From NCBI RefSeq assembly GCF_030272615.1, contig NC_081406.1:116159783-116223782 (forward strand): DNA of 64,000 bases, written 5' to 3'. Positions 1 to 12,030 of this stretch are shown here, piece after piece; the first letter of the stretch is position 1; every line of letters starts with the position of its first letter. A program made the position numbers and the translations under genes. This DNA comes from Cryptomeria japonica. Taxonomy: Eukaryota > Streptophyta > Pinopsida > Cupressales > Cupressaceae. Under the pieces are notes generated by a model, which saw only the letters and a list, made by a program, of their open reading frames with translations, was not told where the DNA came from and did not search any database.

Positions 1-1140
1 AGCGACTATGCTGTTTTAATGTATGATAATTATCCTCTATAAGGACTTTAATGTTAGCCCTTTATTAGTTCCTACCCATAGGCAGGTTACTAATACATTC
101 CGATACAGAATTTAATTATCTGCAAACAATGTATTATGCAGATAAGATATTTCCCTGCACATTAATTCTGTTCGGACAGGGTAGAGTTATCTTCTGTGCA
201 ATGTAATTATTATTCTATTAATTACTTCTTAATGTCATTTACACACGTGTAAATATTACTTTGCAACTTCAATTGAAAAATTCAGTTTTCGTTCTACATT
301 GTCTCTGTGCTTTGGAACGTTCTCGTTGGTTTGAGGCATATAGAGCATTTCTGAGAGAATTCTACAGTAATTTGTCTCTCTAGGAAGTTTAGAATTATCA
401 ACACCTGCACAACATATCTTAGGGTTTTTTTACTATCACTTTCAACAGTTATATTTTTAATTCCTCTGTGAATTTGGTTAAAGGTAAATTTTGTTTGTTT
501 AATGCTTAATTAAGCATTTGCCTTTCTGGACACCCTGTGTATTCATTCTTTTAGGGTTTCCTGTGTAAAAATACAGAAGCTAGTGTTAAGACCAAAAATT
601 GTACATACCCAGTTCAAGTTTTGCTATCAATATTAGGGGTTCTGCGTTTTGTAATGGCGTTCTTTACATTACAGATCATTACACTTCTTTGCCTCATATT
701 TTTAGCATTAAAATAACAGTCAAATCAATGAGCGCTAATAAAATGAAGAGGATATGTTTTTCTGTGGGGTTTGGGAAACCCTAAATAAAAGCCTTGCCCA
801 TGTTTTGTGCGGCTTTGGCGCCACCGTTCAAATATGATGATACAAACAGCTTCTGAAGACGCTGAACTAGGGTTTCCTCATTCTTTGCAACAACGCTAAT
901 TAGGTAACAAATGTTTTGCAAAAACATTTTTACGGCAAACAGAAAACGGATTTTTTTGGGCTCAGAGAAAAAATCTGTTGAAGTTTGGTATTGAGGTTTT
1001 TTTGTAATTATCCTTTTGTAAACTTGCAGCTGTGACAACAATAAAAATGCCTTTCTATTGAAAATCAAGGATAAACATTGTACCACTAGTGCTTGTTTGA
1101 GAAATTTTTGGAACTGATTAACTTCTGCAATGCCTCCTAT
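1..1140. other. No gene recognised (AT-rich single-copy-like DNA)
   Basis: I see no conserved coding segment, repeat boundary or RNA gene here. The short open frames of 60-100 codons have no recognisable motif and look like chance frames in AT-rich DNA. The stretch lies upstream of the DA1-like gene remnant and may include its distal promoter. Confidence 0.4.
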
Positions 1141-1167
1141 CTTTCACCGCATTCTACCACCGCCCAA

Positions 1168-1236
1168 ATTTCCTATAAATACTACATAGTAAATTATTGA
1201 GTACACGAGCAGTCAAACAAAATTCACACCCTAACA
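1168..1236 (+). promoter_or_regulatory. Possible TATA box and non-coding first exon of the DA1-like gene remnant
   Basis: A TATA-like string (cctataaatacta, about 1170-1182) is followed by an AC-rich leader ending in CTAACAG directly before a GT (1237). That is the usual look of a plant 5'UTR exon and donor site. A matching acceptor (ATGCAG, ending at 1947) precedes the first coding exon. This is inference from signals alone; there is no transcript evidence. Confidence 0.25.
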
Positions 1237-1488
1237 GGTATTTACATTGTTCCCTTTGTTGAATCGTTCTCCTGTTTGAGTGTTAATTTTGGCATTCGTT
1301 TCTGCGGTTTATTTTTCTGTTGTCCAAGTAAAGATTTATATTATTTGGAATTCGTCTAGTCTCATATAAATCTCCATTGGCATTCTTGAAAATAATTTAT
1401 GCTAGGGTATAGAAAGAGGGATAAATTTAGGGTTATCTCAGGTGTAAATAATGTAAAGAGGGATAAATTTTTGGTTGTCTTCTGCTCA

Positions 1489-1746
1489 TGTGGCCATGCA
1501 ACCTCAAAAGCCCATTCTGTGCAATCTCACAATAGTAGCATTTCATGAGATGACACTTCGTTGAAGTATTTTGTCAAACAGTTCACGCTCATTCTGTATG
1601 CTTCCACACCTTGCGTACATGCCTACCAGAGCATTGCCAATAACAACATCCAACAAAATTCCACTTTCAATTATTGTTTTATTAATTCTCATGCCCTATT
1701 CCAAATATCCCAGTTTGGCGCAAGTGTGTAGGATGCTGGCACAATC
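1489..1746 (-). pseudogene. Pentatricopeptide-repeat (PPR) protein fragment
   Basis: Read on the minus strand from 1746, one continuous frame gives about 80 residues with the signature of a plant PLS-class PPR protein. In order it has an ACA-like start (CASILHTCAKLG), G-x-R-I, IIESGILLDVVIGNALVGMY, ARCGSI, ELFDKI and QRSVIS*NA. These match the usual 'H..I..SGF..DV.VGNALV.MY.KCG....A..LFD.M..R.V.SWN' pattern. Two stops lie in the frame: a TAG where Q is usual (about 1695) and a TGA where the W of SWN is expected (about 1543). PPR proteins of this class bind organellar RNA and act in editing or processing. This piece covers only two or three repeats with no start or C-terminal domain. It is a relic, perhaps a retrocopy, antisense to the putative first intron of the DA1-like gene. 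Confidence 0.8.
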
Positions 1747-1947
1747 TTTTTATTAAATCATTGAAAATGTTGCACTATCTAAGATAATTACCAATCCTAT
1801 GTAAATCCATTCAAGATGTTTAGGAAGAGCAGGGCAATTTTCAATGGATATGGTCGTGAATGTATCGATTACAAATGTAGAGTCTATTTAGATCAGCAAT
1901 GCAATTTTTTTTTCTCTACTTTAGCTGATTTTGCTTGAAACATGCAG

Positions 1948-2461
1948 GGCAATTTGTACCGGCATATGCTTATAAAAAATCATGAATGATGAAGTGGCTT
2001 TAAAAGCTTTTCAAGGCTTCATCTCACAAGTCATCAGAAGGGCGCTGTCCTGAAGGGTTTGGAGGTGATGATCATATTTCGCATTTGCCTCGAAACCCCA
2101 TGGTAATATACTTGGCAGTGTCCATTATAATTAAAATAGCTTCAATCCTCTCATATCATTGTTTCTTTTATTCATCACCAGTGATTTCTTTCAGATAGAT
2201 TTCTTGTGAGGTTGAGAAACAGACAAATTCCATTGAGACTCCTATTTAGCTTTTTTCTCACATAGCTATAGCTTTAGTGCTTCAATAGAAAGGAAAGTTT
2301 ATAATTAAAATTCGATACAAATTCTCTTGCTTACTATATTTGGATTATTATCCAGGATGGTCCATCATCAAAGGAAGAAACTGAAGAGTTGGATCATGCA
2401 ATTGCACTCTCTTTCAGAAGAATTGACAAAATCAAATGTTACATTTGATGATTTCAGAAAT
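1948..2461 (+). pseudogene. 5' part of a DA1-like (LIM and UIM domain) gene, broken
   Basis: Two exon-like blocks are separated by a GT-AG intron. Block 1 (to 2102, donor GTAATA) reads from ATG 1986 as MMKWL, a stop (TAA at 2001), then KLFKASSHKSSEGRCPEGFGG. This resembles the conserved N terminus of plant DA1 and DA1-related proteins (MGWL.K.F.GSSHK.SEG). Block 2 (from 2356, acceptor TATCCAG) reads DGPSSKEETEELDHAIALS, a good ubiquitin-interacting motif (EE..LD.AIALS). A one-base frameshift follows, and the other frame continues SEELTKSNVTFDDF. In the family these ubiquitin-activated peptidases restrict organ growth. Here the early stop and frameshift argue for a pseudogene, and I could not find the LIM domain or the HExxH peptidase region. 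The family call rests on two short motifs in the right order. Confidence 0.55.
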
Positions 2462-5400
2462 GTTAAAGCTTCTGTTTTATTGCAGGTCTTCTAATTTGAA
2501 CAGAGACTGACTTGAGTCATATATGTCTTAAGGTTGAAGTATTAAAGCTAGTTATGTATTCAAAGTCAAAATGCAAGGAGTTTTTCTTTCAGAAGTACAT
2601 AAATTGCCAAATAAAAATAATGGAACAGCTATTTGGTGCGCTTCACAGTAATATTAAGCTCCATTTTAAAACACAGATAAAGATCCATGCTGAAGACATT
2701 AACTATTACAAATTAACATTTGAAATTTTAGATTAAAAGACTTCTAGTTATTTGCATTCATTATTTAGTAAATGATAAATTGGTTATACTGTCTTTCTCA
2801 AAGAACAAAAACTATTGTGCTACGTCTCTTCCTAATATGCTAATCATTTCTGTTTTTTCATTTATGCAGAAAAGAACAATTATAGAATCCAAAGGCACTT
2901 AACCCTCTTCTCCCTCTACTTGCTTTGGATTATGAAAGCTTCATCACAGAAGAATCATATTGTACAAACCTCAGCAGTACAACACAAAACCACAATCAGA
3001 CTCAGGTAAGTTTTTATTTCTGGATTCATAAAGGATAAGTACTTCTCAAATGAAACTCACATTTTATTTCTCTTCCCCTATCAAGTTCTTTACATATTTT
3101 CAATAAATAGAGCTACTCATATCATCTAACTTCATTCTCTTTTCCAGGTTCTTGTTGATTACCACTTCATCCCAACTCTTCTATCGAACAGAGCAAATGC
3201 AAACTTCGACATAAAGACAGAGACAGCTCCAACAACCAAAATTGTCTCTGTGCCTCTTATTAATGGGTTTAGTTTAGATTATTGGCTACTTACTAGTTCA
3301 CTATATAATGTTTTCAACATGTTCCTCCAATAGCTTTTATCGGTCCATTCTAGTAAAAATCTGTAAATACTGAGTATTTCAAGTTTTCAAAATGTTAAAA
3401 AAACAAATAGTATGATTCCATTTCTTTAAGATTTTATCTGTTACCTTAACAATGGAGCAAACAATTATGGAGTTCACAAATCACAAAATAATGTTCTATA
3501 GCAATGAAGCATACTATGTACACACTCTGTAATCACCAAATGCTTTTATTATGAATCAGATTTATTGTATTCCTTCTTCATTGAAGAATAAATTCTCTTG
3601 CACCAGCTTAAATTATGAGCACTGATATATCCTCTGTTCCAATTCCAAATCGCATAGGAATGCTCTCTATTGACTAAGCATATATGATATGGAAATGATG
3701 TTTTAATATTTTTCTTGTTTCCTTCATACAAATTACCCTTTAATATTGCTCTATCGTTTTTAAATACTGTATAAAATTAAAACTCAGTTTATCATGACTT
3801 TTTACTCTTTTCTTAATACTTTAAATACATTAAATACATCTGTGTTTGATTTTCAGAATTGTCAGATAACTTTGATAGAATAAATACTTCTCAGGACTTA
3901 ATTTTCAATTCGAGATTTCAAAAATCTTGCCTTTTTTATTTAAAATTAAATTTTAAAAAAGATAATATATTTCCTTTACAACATTTGCTACTGGTGCATC
4001 TTTACCATCTCACCCTACACACCTTCCCTCCACTACAACTAACTAACCATCGACAGGAACATCATGCAATGCATCCCTTGTTTATTTAGTTAGGACCACT
4101 CTTTGGTTATGAGGATTATAAAGTTTTTTAAATCACAAGATTTATACTATATTTATTTTCTCTGACTTGGCTTGATGCAATTTTACAAGTTATGTAAGTT
4201 GTTGCATTAGTGCAATTCGAATAGTTGTGTGAGTTGTTGGATTAGTGTAATTGGAATCTATTAATCTTGTTAATAAAATCATATTTTTATTAAAAAAATT
4301 AAGTAGAATTAAATATATAGGTATTTATTTATTTTTTATTTGTTTTAAAGGGAAAATGATAAATTTCAAATTTCAAAAGATTTTTAATTTTTAATATTTT
4401 AGTATGTGTATTATTTAGAGGGGAATAAGTGTGAGCTTAAGTTTTAGATAGATAGTTTTTGTTCACAAGTCATTTAATTTTTGTTGGTGGTAATTTTCTC
4501 TTTTTTATTTCATAGTTGATGTAGCAACTTAATTTAGTAAGTAGACTTTTAATGGTTTTCATTACTTTGAGACACAATTTATCTTAAATCCATGTTCTAC
4601 ATCAACACAAGACCACTAACACCTTGTTCTCTTACTAACCATTTTTTCATCGAGGATGCCAATGTGTCACACTACTATTCTCCAAACAAGACCAGGCACA
4701 CTCATGTCCCTTACATTCAAATCCACATTTCCTACCAAATGCTTGGCTTTCCACAAACATTAATTCACCTCCAACACTCAAAAGGGATCAAGATGTACTT
4801 ATAAAAAGAGGATGGACTAAAAGGAAAATGATTCAAGCTCTCAATAGGAATTTAGGGTACACATATGAACATCTAGGGCATGCAAAAGGGAACATGGGTG
4901 ACATGGACGTAAAAAAAAAAATTCTTAAATTATAAATTTTTTTTTATTCACAATCTTTTGGTTGCACACACAAAGCTATAACTCTTCATTTTAATATGTA
5001 CCACACAATCTTCATGAAGCCTTCAAATTCTAATTAGAGTATCTTGTGAGTGTCATGAACATTCTTATGCTTCTAATTTATATTATCATTTCTTTAGTAT
5101 ATGTTCTAATGTGTTCTTATTAAAAAGAGGGCTTTAATCAACTGTGTACACTAAAAGATTTGAACTTCATGCCAAATGTAAAGTTACCTATTTAAGTATT
5201 GGTCCTAAGTCATTTCATTGTTGAAGCCACATTGAATTCTCATCATTGTAATTTAAATTAATGGTTCATCTTACAAGAAAAAAAGGTCATGCCCAATTCT
5301 AGGGAAGGTTAAGGAATTGAAATAATTTAATATTGGTTAGCCAATCACTATTTCATGTGTATAGAGCATTGAAGCATGTTTTTATCGGTGTGTCAATCCT

Positions 5401-5740
5401 CCTTAGTTACATAGGTGGTTGTCTAGGTGTCATCTTGCTTATGTGACAAGGTAAGTGGGGGTATGTAAGATACTTTTCCTATATATATACCCCTTCCTAC
5501 ACATTTTCGTAATCTCAATACATCATGTTCTTCATTTTCTTTGCATTTTTTTTTTTTTTTTCTTGTTTCCATTTTTCTTAATGATCCCTGCTAAATCTCA
5601 CATGATCAAAGTAAATCTGAGGCAAATGTCAATTTGTTGCACTTCATTTGTAAATTGCTAGAGATCATTTTTATTTTGAATGTTATTCATAGCAAAGGAT
5701 CTATGATCATTTTTTTTCTTGCATGTGCTCCTTTTCCAAA
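2462..5740. other. Intron-like and unassigned DNA; two further splice-bounded blocks
   Basis: Within this stretch, 2870-3005 is bounded by a good acceptor (TTTATGCAG) and donor (CAGGTAAGT), and another acceptor (TTTTCCAG) precedes 3148. They could be later exons of the DA1-like remnant, but the translations match nothing I recognise. From about 3300 to 5740 I see only AT-rich DNA with homopolymer runs and no coding signal. Confidence 0.35.
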
Positions 5741-6522
5741 GCAGGAGCATCCAAGGGTGTAAGAGGAATCTTGCATTATAAAAAAAAATGTGTATTTAAT
5801 TATGTTAAGGTTAGGGGGAATAAAATTAAATGCAATCTACTCTAGGTCTCCATGTACCTAGGAATGTGTCTAGGAGGACACAAGGGATTGAAATTATTTT
5901 ATATTTGTGGTCTATGTCTAAAGCCAAATGTAATTTTTATGAGTTGACATATATTTTTATTATTTCTAATGTAAAATCAAGAAAATCCCCATCTAGGATA
6001 GATTTGGATAAAAGGAAGAATCAAGATTCCACATGTATGAGTGACCAGTTACAAAAAGAATGGGAAAAGTCACCTCTTTAGACACCCACTTTGTAAAATT
6101 CAAGGGGCACCACCTTAGATACCCTTTTGGGAAAGTTGAAGAGTCTCCTATTGGCTATGTGTTGTATTACTTGGTGTCCATGTGTTGTTCATCGAGAGGG
6201 GCATGGGATTTCTAAGATGAACCAAAAGTAGTATAAATTGAGGCTTGGGCTAGTTGTTTCACCGTCTAGAGTTGAGTGGATCGTCCAAAGTTGAGTGAAT
6301 CATTCAAAGCTGAGTGGATCATTCAAAGTTGAAAAGAATTATCTTTCATTTGAGAGTCGAGTAGTAGTTTGAGCTTGTAGGATTGGTAAACCCCATGAGG
6401 CTAAGCATTGAAGTTTTTCAATATTTGTGTTTCATTACATTCAAGTAATAAAAAATTAATTATTTGTATTCTTGCAATTTATTTGTAATGCTATGCATGA
6501 ATATTGGATGAAGTAACCCTCA
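5741..6522 (+). repeat. Long direct repeat, copy 1 (LTR-like, outermost layer)
   Basis: Starts at 'caggagcatccaagggtgt' and runs to 'gaagtaaccctca'. The same ~0.8-kb sequence recurs, in order and orientation, at 7989-8274 and continues at 53555-54047. Shared landmarks are 'gaatgggaaaagtcacc', 'ttgaggcttggg.tagttgtttca', the repeated 'gagttgagtggat' motif and 'catgaggctaagcattg'. Two direct copies around a 1.5-kb interior suggest the LTRs of an old non-autonomous retrotransposon. I cannot show a primer-binding site, polypurine tract or outer target duplication. A segmental or tandem duplication is the alternative. Confidence 0.6.
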
Positions 6523-7988
6523 TCTAGTGTGTAGATAGAATATTGAATGTGAAGTAGTCTTACACCAATATTTGTGGGGGGAGTCTTGATTTATTACAGA
6601 GAAATATTTCTAAGTGTACAGACATTTAGCACTAAATGTGAGGTAGTCTTGCACCAAGATCTATGGTGGAGTGTGTGTATGAGTAAGTTGCAATCTAGGT
6701 GCTATATAGAGAAGTTGTGGAGCAAGTTGTCTTAAGCATGTAAACAGAGTGCCAAATGTGAAGTATTCACTGGGACCTGAGAGTATAGAGAATTCAAGAA
6801 GTTGAAGATGGTAAAGAGGAAGAAGAAAATGGCATTTGTCATTGGATGGATTCTAAGGATTCCCGTGGTTGTGAGAAGGGAAAGAAGATTAAGAGATAGA
6901 ATTAGAGAAGAGATTGTAGAGATGCAACAACAATTGAATGATATATGAACATATATTAAGAAGTGAAAAGCAGAGAAGAAAAGAGGTGTGGGTAATTTTG
7001 TTTTTAATGATGTTTCAATTGCAAGAAAGATGGAAGATGCAATAGAATTCCTTATTTGTGCCACAAAAGAAGAGGTTGAAGAAGAGGACTTAGAAGGTCC
7101 AATATTTGATGGGGATGGAAAACAATTTGCAGTAGAGACATGTCTATTGAAATTCATGAAAGATGAGATCAAGGAGGTTAGAATAGAGACACAAATGGAC
7201 TTTAAGGGTCCCTTGTTTGATGTATAGATCAATAAAGATGAGGATGTCAGAAAAAACAATAGCTTCTTGAAAGTTGAATCTAAGAAGAAGGATGAGATTG
7301 TAGTAGCAAGACTTTAAGAAGGCTTGAAAATATTGAGAGTAGAAGAGAAAGGTGAAGAGAAAGGTGAAGGGAGAGTTGTAGTAATGGAAGAGATTGCAAC
7401 AATGAAAGAAGAATGGCTCACATCAATTAAAGATAAAGGAGCATGCATTTGCGAATGAATGAAAGAAGAAAAGAAATAGATTGCAATTGTGTGTGAAGAT
7501 GATAAAGAGTGTGGAACAATAGAGATTGGCTGTACAAAAAGAGATAGTAAATGAAGACAATATTGTAGATGTTGTAGCAAAGGATGTTAGAGAGGTGTTG
7601 TTGAGGTTGTAAGTGTAGAGGAGGTTACATAGTGTATTTGGAGGAGATGGCTAGACATGAGTGGGTTAAAACCCACAAATAAAAGAAGAGAAATCCAGGG
7701 AGTGGTGAGATGAGAAAGAATGTTGAGTGAAGCAACATTTAGAGGAGGTCAGATTATGGTGGAGTTCATTCCACATTGAGTAAGAAGAGTATGGAGAAGA
7801 GATATTAAAGGAGGACAATGCTTGTTTCAACTAAGTGTTGGAAGAAGAGAAAGAAGAACCAACTGGAGGTACCTGTTATAGTGACGAAGTTCAGTGAAGA
7901 TTGTTGCAAATTTGAAAGGGTGGCTTTGCCATCCAACTCCATTTTGTGAGACCGAGATCACAAAAATTTCCTACCCCTAAGTGTCTGA
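6523..7988 (+). other. Purine-rich interior of the outermost repeat element
   Basis: The plus strand is strongly A/G-rich and encodes only short K/E-rich frames, such as one at 6988-7227 with a run of acidic residues. The repeated phrase 'aatgtgaagtagtcttgcacc' occurs near its left edge. No gag, protease or polymerase motif is visible. It sits between the two LTR-like repeats, so it is probably the interior of a non-autonomous (LARD-like) element. It could also be a decayed host gene fragment. Confidence 0.4.
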
Positions 7989-8274
7989 TGTAGGAGCATC
8001 CAGGGGTGTAAGAGTAATCTTACATCATCCAAAAAATATTTTTTTAGTTATGGTATGGTAAGGGGGAATAAAATCAAATGCAAGCTATTGCAGGTCTCCA
8101 TGTACCTAGGAAAGTGTCCAAGGGGACATAAGAGGTCAAAATTATTTAACATTTGTGGCCTATATCTAGAGACAAATGTAATTTTTATGAGTGGACATAA
8201 ATTTCTATTATTTCTAACGTGAAATCAAGAATATCCCCATCTTGGCATAGATTTGGGGAAGGGAGAGAGTTAAG
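7989..8274 (+). repeat. Long direct repeat, copy 2, left part (interrupted by the copia element)
   Basis: Matches copy 1 from its first bases (TGTAGGAGCATCC) up to the equivalent of about position 6020 and then stops at the copia LTR. The homology resumes at 53555 right after the other LTR. The last five bases (TTAAG, 8270-8274) are the target-site duplication. Confidence 0.75.
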
Positions 8275-9788
8275 TGTTGACCCCTAAGGGATTTTGGCAT
8301 TTGTGTCCAAAAGCTAAGATGGATGTGTGCTGAGTTGGAAGCGGTTTTGGGTTCTTATGTGGCTTCTTGACTTTTGGAAATATATTATATATTTGATTTA
8401 ATTTTTATCATGTGGGAAAAGATATATATTTCCTAATGGTACCGCCACTTAAGTGGTGTGAACATTTATGAGAAAGGACATGCCATTTCTATCTGAATGT
8501 AATTTGTCATTTGGAAGACATTTGTAATTATCTTTTTGTTAACCCAAAGCTCGAGCAAGCTAGGGCACGGGCTTGAAGAAGTATGATAGTTTTACAGAAG
8601 TTTGATGGCAACAGAAGCTAGAACAGTTGCTTGGTAGTTGAGAAAATCTTTGAAATCGTTGAAGGAGAGTTATTGTGCAGTTCATTTCAGTCTTACCAGG
8701 TGCTTTCTTTCCAGTTTCGTTATCCTCAGTTTTGTTGCTTATACTATCTATTGATTAAGGGAAATTGGTCTTTGTTATGAAATCCATTTCAATTTATTTG
8801 TCAAGGGTTTGTAACATTTGTCCTTTGCTTATTTGTTTCAAACCCTAGCTAGGGTTTCTCGAACTGCCTGTCTATATTTGAGTTTAATATATCATTTGTT
8901 GTGTGCTTGAAGTTATTTTGTAAACCCTTGTAAATCTCAGTTCACATGTTTATTATGTCAAGTTACATTTCTTTAGTTATCCTGTGCATCATTAACTTGT
9001 GACACCGTTAAACTTGTGATTAAGAGGCATACTCTGTTAACCCTAAGGATTGTCGGATTGTTATGGGTTTTGTTTTAATAATCAGTTTTTGTTTATTGGT
9101 CGCATGGTTTAGATGGAAAGACAGTTCTTTAACAAGTTGTAAAACAATTTTTCATGGCAGTTCTCTTTCAGTTTCTCAGTATGCATCATTTTTTAAAATA
9201 TTTTGGGTGACAGAAAGGAGATATACATTCTCAAAGAGATGATTATGCACATCAGTTGAAACACAGTTGTTGTTTGTGAAAAATATTGTGATTTTGTATA
9301 ATGTATCATTGAGTGGGTATAAGATATGCTTAATGATATATTGTATTAAATCTTATGAGACATTCTTTGTACATTTTGGGTCTCAAATTTTGAAAGATCA
9401 AAATGTGTATTGACATGAAACGGAGTAAAGACTCTATATGAAATTCAAAGCATTATTTGTAAATTGTGAAAAAGCCAGTGAGGTATTGTCAGTGAGACAT
9501 ATATATAGCCAGTGAGGCTTTGTCAGTGAGATAAATATACAAGCAGTGAGGCATTGTAAAAGAAATTTTATTCAGATAAGTGAGTGAGGTAATTTGAGTG
9601 GTTTTATTCCCTAGGAGGGTTTCCACTCAGGACATATTTTGTGTCAATTTGTTTATGTGCTTTTTGGTCTTAAAGATGCTTATATGTTTTTATTATTTTT
9701 GATACAAAGTGCAAAAATGTGTCTAAAAGGTTAAATTTTATTATCAACACTGATTCACACCCCCCCCAGTGTTGATTATACTCCAACA
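8275..9788 (+). repeat. 5' LTR of the copia element
   Basis: 1514 bp, TG...CA. It includes a TATA-rich stretch near 8376-8392 and, at about 9474-9590, a short tandem motif built on 'cagtgaggc.ttgtcagtgaga', which also occurs in the 3' LTR. A C-run precedes the terminal 'gtgttgattatactccaaca'. It matches the 3' LTR at 51245-53554 over its whole length, apart from a duplication in that copy. Confidence 0.92.
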
Positions 9789-9789
9789 A

Positions 9790-9806
9790 TTTGTATCAGA
9801 GCCAAA
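9790..9806 (+). other. Primer-binding site of the copia element
   Basis: Two bases inside the 5' LTR, 'ttgtatcagagccaaac' matches the TGGTATCAGAGC complement of initiator tRNA-Met used by most plant copia elements, with one base different from the usual TTGGTATC. Confidence 0.85.
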
Positions 9807-9850
9807 CCCTAAGTCAATTTATTTTTTTGGGATTCCTAGCTGGAGTACTA

Positions 9851-11196
9851 ATGTCTAATCAAGAAGGTTAGTCCTCTTTAAAAGAACCATTATTTGATGG
9901 AACAAATTATGCTTTCTGGAAATTTAGGATGAAATGTCATCTAACTTCCTTAGGTTACAAATTTTGGTTTGTAGTAGAAATTGCATATGTTTCAAATAAA
10001 GCTCCTTCTACTCCTAATGAGGGGAAAGCCTATGAGAATTACACAAAGGCATTTAAGGCTAATTGTCATGGGTTAACAAATGATGTGTTAGTAAAAATTA
10101 TGTACTGTAAAAATAAAAAAAATGTTTGGGATAAACTTTCAAACATTTATGAAGGTGAAGAAAAAGTAAAAGAGGTCAAGCTTCAAACATTCAAAGATCA
10201 CTTTGAAATTTTAAAATTGACTAATGAAGAGAAAATAGATGACTTTATTTTACGAGTTCAAGAAATTGTTAATGCTATTCGAGGACTAGGAGAAACTCTA
10301 GAAGAAAAAATTGTTGTTAAGAGAGTGTTGAGGTCATTGACATCTAAATATGACTCTAAAGTCTATTCCTTAGAATAAAGAGACTTAAACAAGCTTAAAC
10401 CCTTGATCAAGTACATGGTGTTCTCACTACCTATGAGATGAGAATCAACAATGATTCTTCTGTTAGTAAAGAAATGGCTTTTAAAACTTAGAAAAATGAT
10501 ATTGATTCTGATTTTGATAAACTTGATGAAAATGATTCTACTTTTGTTAGTAAATTAAAACGTGGATTAGGCAGATACAAAGGCAAATTGCCTTTCAAAT
10601 GTTTTAACTATGGTAAAATTGGCCATTATGCTGCTCAGTGTCCAAATAAAGACATTGATAGTGATGAAGAAGACTCTAAAAAGAAAGGAAAGAGCAAATC
10701 TTTTAATTTAAAAAAAGAAAAGATTATCAAATATGAAGAAAATCTTATATGACGATGTAACTGATAGTGATTTTGAAGAATCACTTGAAAAAGAAGAAGA
10801 AACTCTCTTTATGGTTATTGTTGTTCTAGATGAAGAAGAAAATGTTTTATATCAATATGATTCTAAAGTTGATTTTGAAGGAGAGTTAAAATGTGCTCTC
10901 AAAGAGATTAAGCACTTAAGAAAGGAGATGGAGTGTCATAAAAATGAAAATTTAAAATATATTGAACTCATTTCCAATCTTAAGTTACAACTTGAAGAAA
11001 GAAAGAAAATTCTTGAGGTAACTCAAGAAAATTTGTCTCAAAAAGAACAAAGGTGTTGCACCTTAGAAGTAGAAATTGTAGAGTTACAAAAGAAAATTGG
11101 CATGTGTAAAAGAAGTGATATGTTATTAGATTTGTTGAATAGACAAAAGGGTCAGAATAAAAAAGATGGTCTTAGTTACACAAAAGAAATATGTTA
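9851..11196 (+). pseudogene. Copia Gag, decayed
   Basis: Starts at ATG 9851 (MSNQEG, then a TAG). The long clean stretch 9929-10378 is a UBN2-type copia Gag with the typical 'LFDGTNYAFWKFRMKCHL' entry just before it, 'VKEVKLQTFKDHFE' and 'EKIVVKRVLRSL...KY'. A frameshift follows. The nucleocapsid zinc knuckle is at about 10600-10641 (CFNYGKIGHYAAQC), where Tyr stands for the second zinc-binding Cys. From 10733 the frame continues as an acidic and then coiled-coil-rich region (LKEIKHLRKEMECHKNENLKY...), as in plant copia Gags with long C-terminal extensions. Gag would package the RNA; this copy is inactive. Confidence 0.88.
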
Positions 11197-12030
11197 AACC
11201 CATTTCAGTGTTGCAAAGCCCTCCATTAATAAAGATAAATTCTGTAAGTATGATCTACATTTCTATGGTTTTTGTTTAAAATTGTAAACAATATGGACAT
11301 AAGACAAATAGATGCAGATATGTGCTTAGTCAAAGAGAAATTTTAATAAATGGTAGAGTTTTTCAGTACTTAAACAAATTGAAATGTTTCTGTTGTGGAT
11401 AGCTTAACCATGTTGCAAAATTCTACAAATTCAATTTTGAAAAATCACAGCACAATATTAACAAATCATGCCTAAATTCTCATAAACCTACTTTAGTATG
11501 GAGACCTAAAACTAAGGCTGAAGCAATGATTATACAAATTGTTCTTCATGCTCAGAAAAAGTCTTTATGGGTGGTTGATAGTGACTGATCTCACCATAAG
11601 ACAGGTGATGAGAGCGAATTTGTTAAGTTTGAAAATCATACTGGATCTGTTAGATTTGATAATAATTTGTGTATGCCAATAACACGAAAAGGAACAGTAC
11701 TATTGGATAATGAAACATGTATAAATGATGTATATTATCTAGAAGAACTACCACATAGTCTTCTTAGTGTGAGTCAGATTTGTGATAAAGTGGTTTTATA
11801 GTCTCATTTATAGCCTTGGGTTGTGAAATAATAAAAAAGAATGGAAAAACTATTGTAGCAGGTTTTAGGACAAATGGGAACATTTACAATCTTCATGAAA
11901 CGTTTAACTTTAAAGATGGAAATGTATGTTTCATGATTCAAGTTGAAGAATATAAACTATGGCATAGACGTTAGGGAGATATCAGTTATGACAATCTTGT
12001 CAAAGTCATTAAGCATAAAAAGGTTAGAAA
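11197..12030 (+). pseudogene. Copia pol, first part: second knuckle, protease and start of the pre-integrase domain
   Basis: A second Cys-rich stretch reads LKCFCCG, stop, LNHVAKF (about 11385-11420). The aspartic protease follows: LWVVDSD, a stop, SHHKTGD (about 11567-11605), in place of the usual 'DSGCSRHMTGD'. Then come ELPHSLLSVSQICDK (about 11750) and the GAG_pre-integrase beginning LWHRR, a stop, GDISYDNLVKV (about 11960-12010). The reading stops at 12030 exactly where LARD A begins and resumes at 21387. Stops include TAG at CAG-type positions. Confidence 0.85.

Noticed and set aside
6732-7259. 175-codon S/L/F-rich minus-strand frame
   Set aside because: It is the complement of a purine-rich stretch; composition alone explains it and no motif is present.
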